From assembly GCF_004193775.1 (NCBI RefSeq), contig NC_041008.1, positions 15,643,731 through 15,707,730 on the forward strand: a DNA stretch of 64,000 bases, given 5' to 3'. This stretch comes from Glycine soja (Eukaryota > Streptophyta > Magnoliopsida > Fabales > Fabaceae). The notes beneath the pieces are model-generated. The model was not told the DNA's origin. It did no database searches and was given only the letters and a program-made list of their open reading frames with translations. The position numbers and the translations under genes are program-made. Positions 60,109-64,000 of the stretch are shown piece by piece; positions within the stretch are counted from its first letter, which is position 1; each line of letters begins with the position of its first letter.

Positions 60109-63100
60109 TTTAATTTTATATTTTATATTTTATATGTACAATCTCTTTCTGTTTCATGGGCCATGAATTGCTGACGTTAACATTTTGATTAAATATTACA
60201 GTATTAGTATAAATACACACATGGCACCCAAAATAGTAAAAATACTCGAGATTGGTGTATTCGACAGGCTTGGCTGTAGTCAACTACGAACATTTCTAAA
60301 CTGCAGAATTGCTTGCCAAGATTCGTAATCTTTGTCACAAATCTCACAATTGTTTATTAAAGTAAACATGGCTTACGAATTCACTGATCATTGGAAGCAG
60401 TTGTTTGTAATCATCAAAACATGAATATACACATGTGCATGACTTGAATCTTCCATTGAACATTCACCCACACATGACATTATCTACTTTCCATCTAGTA
60501 GGTGAAAAGGTCATCATAATTGAATATTGATGATGGGCTTAAAAATTCCAAGATCAAATATCTCATTTATTATTTAACAATTATTTTTAGAATTTTAGTG
60601 CAACTTTTTCGTCAGAGTTACTATAAAATACTAGTACTACGTACTTCTCTTTCTAAGATTAGTTAAGTTTTTTTTTTTCTTTCTATTTTTAATTATGACT
60701 TAGTGAATAATTATTAGTCGCTTGACAGAACTGATGATCATCTATTATAAAACCCAACACATTCAACAACCCGTAATTGCAAGGGTCTTGAAATCAGCCA
60801 AGTGTGTAATTGATGCGTATTACAAAAATACAATTTTTCTAATCGTTATTTTAACATGTGATAATTTTATTGAAACCAATTTGACTTGACTTTATGCGGT
60901 AGTGCATTTATTTATCTTTTTTACATTCATATTCATCAATGTTTTCCAACCAAAAATATTCATAAATATTTTAACACATTATCCTTTTCTGGTTAATATC
61001 GAAGATAATAAATAATAATGTACTTTAATATTGATATAATGTCAATATGAAATATTAGTAGAACAAAATTCAGGTGCAACTAACGTTTTTATTAACATTG
61101 ATATGATATAAGTATGGTTTACATGAATCAAAATATGAGATTTTTTAAAAGTGGTATAACTCTCTGATATGACTAGACACTATAAATACAAATACTATCT
61201 ATAAAAGATACCTTGACATTCAAATTAGTAACGATTTCATTAGAATAACAAAACTTAATAAAAGATTTACACACAACAATAATGTTATAAACTTAATTTA
61301 TGAGTTTGAGACGATATAAACTTTTTAGCACAATGCCTTAAACCTTTCGGGGAACAGGCTACAGTAGTTGGGTATGAGAATTTGTGTATGGTACACAAAT
61401 TATTTTAGTCCTTAGATTAATCATATTCACAATCACTATGGTACATTTATCGCACCGTATACCTTCTCCCGCATTTAAATTTTTAAAAAGTGTATGAATC
61501 AAATCTGAATATTTGGAGCGTTTTCGGTTTGAAACAATGTTTGTTGTGTGTTAACTGAGATCTGGATTTTTGTTCTGTTGTGCATCATTTTCTGTCATAT
61601 CCAATTTCATGATTTGGATTTTTGTTGTGTTAAGCTTGTGTTTTAGATTTGGATTTTGACTGTGTCGTTCGTTAATCCGGATCTGAGTTCTTTGTTATTA
61701 TGTTCATATTTCTCATGCATTCTTTGAATGGAGAAGCAATGCTTGTGGCGGAGGAGGTTTGGTGGGTGACGGGGGTGATTGGAGTGGAATGACAATGGTG
61801 GGTGGTAACTTATTGTCGATAACAATGGAGGAGCCATCGGAAATCATCTTCGACGACAACGTGCAAAATAGCATTGAGGTTCACATGGAAAAGAATGGAA
61901 AGATGAATGATGCATGTGGGAAACCCAATATATACAATAATGTACCAAAGCTTAATCCAAGAGTTTAAAAAATTTGTGTACATTTACAAAGAAATTTACT
62001 TTTCCACGTAGCTTTTTATCACCTTTCAGAGTTAATATTATCTTGTTTTAATGTAGCCAATGTTGATATATGGAAGATAGTTTGGCTTCTTGAATCAAAA
62101 TGACTTATTATATAAATTGAAAATTGAGTCTTGAGTACAATCATAATTAGAAAGAAAAAAAAGTATCAAATAAAAGTCAAGTGAGAATAGTTGGTTCGTA
62201 TTACATATGTTTGGTGTGGATTTTTAACGTGTATGGTACACATCCTTCGGAGAAGAAGGGCGTGCAGGTTTTGTATTTGTTTGAAAAATGTATAATATAT
62301 TAATATTTGTTTAAAATTTCTTTACTATAAAGAATGATATATGAAAAGAAAAGAGAAAATATAATATACGATAACTTAGGCTATTAAAATAGACAAAAAA
62401 ATAATATAGAAATCAATAATATCAAAATTTTAATTTTGTGATGGAAACCAAATACAACACTTTGAAAGTTAGTTGAGATGGAAGGATAATTGTTTACATT
62501 ATATACTTTTAGAATATATTTTGTGAGTACAAAGTTGAGATTATAAAAATTTGCTATTTGATTATATGATATATTTTCGAAATATGTATTATAAAAAATA
62601 TACTGTTGCTAATTTTCTAAAAGTATTAAATTATTTGTATTTAATTGACTAGCATATTGATGGCTAGCTACAAACCTACCATTTGTCTGTTACTTTCCAT
62701 TCTCATTTAAATATAATGATGGACATTTGAGTTACTGTCAACTACACTTTTATAGTAAAAAAAAGTATTTGAAGTTTATTCAAAATAAAAATATTTATTT
62801 ACTATCCACATTGAAAATAATAAATAATTTTTAAATAAAATGAAATATCAGAATGGAAATCTTATTATAATACTACTTTTAGTTCATATTATAATATTTA
62901 ATTAATTAACCTATCGATATCAAAAAATTGGTTTAGTTCGTTAAAAGTATTAAATTTGTCTTGAATTCACATTTTTTTTTTCTTTAAAACTATCTTTACG
63001 AAAAAAGCTTACAAACATTAATGTTATGTTTTATTTATTATCATGTTATTTTAGAACTAACTTTAATTAAGATTATTTTATAAAAAAGTAACTAATATAA

Positions 63101-64000
63101 AAGATATTTTAAATTAGATCTTATAATAAAGAATAAACTGCACTTTTTATTTAAACTTTATAATAAAATGAGAAGGGAGTAGTAATTAGACTGATAAAAT
63201 AAGAAATCTAATCATTGTAAAACAAATACACAAATCATTAAATAACCGTGGGGACAAAGTCTGACAATAAGACACGGCTCCTACTTGACCGATAGAAACA
63301 TAATGATAGTGTAAAATTAAGCTTTAAATTCCAAACTTTTTTTTTTTTGACAAAATATTAGAAAGCTTAAACAAGGAGTATTTATAAGTCATTTCATTGT
63401 CATCATTATAGGTATAGTAAGAAGATGCAATCACCCAACAAACAATTTAAACTTTTTATTTTATTTTATCAATTTTATGAGCAATTTTTAAATTATTAAA
63501 ATAGTATGGCACTTATTTGAGAAATATAAGTAATATATGTAATTATATTTTTTTTCTTAAATAACTTTTAACAAATGCTGATTAATGTACTTAGATCATT
63601 GATTAAAGAATTAAAAATACTTTTTTTTATTGAGATATATAAAATTGTGTTATTTTTTTTTGTTATCTTATAATTTTTACAATAAATGTAAATAAATTAT
63701 TCTAAATTTCTATTATCAGTTAAATAATAATATAACATTATTCAACCACTAATATATTTTGAAACAACCGATGATATCACCTAGTGACTTAAAATATGGG
63801 ATATGTAAGCCTATTTTATTTTATGTTCAGATAATTATATCATGGATTATATTCCTTAATTATTTTTTTACTGAATATATTCCTTAATTAATGTTGGGTG
63901 GAAAAAAGACAAAATGAGAAGAAGCTGGCAAAAGGTGAAGTCAAGCTTCTATTCAACTTTCTCTGGTTTGGCAAAAGGGTCCAAAAAAGGCTCTACCAAT
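59376..64000. other. Intergenic AT-rich region; no gene seen
   Basis: No exon of a known family on either strand. A 69-codon ORF at 61759-61968 follows a T/G-rich stretch that could pass for a leader, but it matches no family that I know. The right edge (63900-64000) is purine-rich and might be the start of a further gene or promoter outside the window. Confidence 0.5.
60074..60106. repeat. (ATT)n microsatellite
   Basis: About 11 ATT units. Confidence 0.93.

Noticed and set aside
61759..61968. 69-codon plus-strand ORF
   Set aside because: No homology recognised and no second exon; left as intergenic.
1..64000. CRISPR arrays, bacterial operons, rRNA or tRNA genes
   Set aside because: The sequence is plant nuclear DNA; no spaced identical repeats of CRISPR type and no tRNA or rRNA signature was noticed on reading.

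Overview
The window is plant nuclear DNA, most likely from a legume and probably soybean or a close Glycine relative. Evidence: long AT-rich intergenic and intronic stretches, GT-AG introns, plant-specific gene families, and abundant LTR, CACTA, MULE-like and hAT-like elements. The species assignment rests on my recollection of soybean gene and repeat sequences and was not searched.

Three genes look functional. (1) At 2-655 (+), the 3' end of an R1R2R3-MYB (MYB3R) cell-cycle regulator whose DNA-binding part lies left of the window. (2) At 8715-21604 (-), a complete PROTEOLYSIS 6 (PRT6) E3 ubiquitin ligase. I could follow 17 exons with consistent splice phases to a 2,038-residue protein with a UBR box, a split RING and the conserved C-terminus. 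(3) At 31635-32720 (-), ASYMMETRIC LEAVES1/PHANTASTICA (AS1), a leaf-patterning MYB with a single coding exon and a probable leader intron. The three act in unrelated processes: G2/M transcription, the Arg N-degron/hypoxia pathway and leaf polarity.

The rest is mostly mobile DNA and gene debris. A bHLH-MYC N-terminal pseudogene fragment lies at 3220-3497. A hAT-like element covers about 3934-5200. A small MULE-type MITE with a perfect 9-bp target duplication sits in PRT6 intron 4. A decayed Ty1/copia retrotransposon (23591-28980) has lost most of gag and carries a solo LTR inserted in its middle. Microsatellites and low-complexity DNA fill much of 34.6-41.4 kb.

The most interesting region is 41467-57449. 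It appears to hold two related CACTA (En/Spm-type) elements, 142 bp apart and in the same orientation. Neither shows a transposase, and both are loaded with exons and introns of host genes. Element A carries pieces of a CCDC25-like gene, a GYF-domain (ELF9/HTATSF1-like) gene and a TWINKLE primase-helicase gene. Element B carries about eleven consecutive exons of the INO80 chromatin remodeller, up to the disrupted DEAQ box. Later insertions split both: a solo LTR, an LTR fragment, a 1.56-kb long-inverted-repeat element and a 765-bp foldback element. To the right, 57887-59375 is a small LTR element with a gag remnant. I see no gene in 59.4-64 kb.
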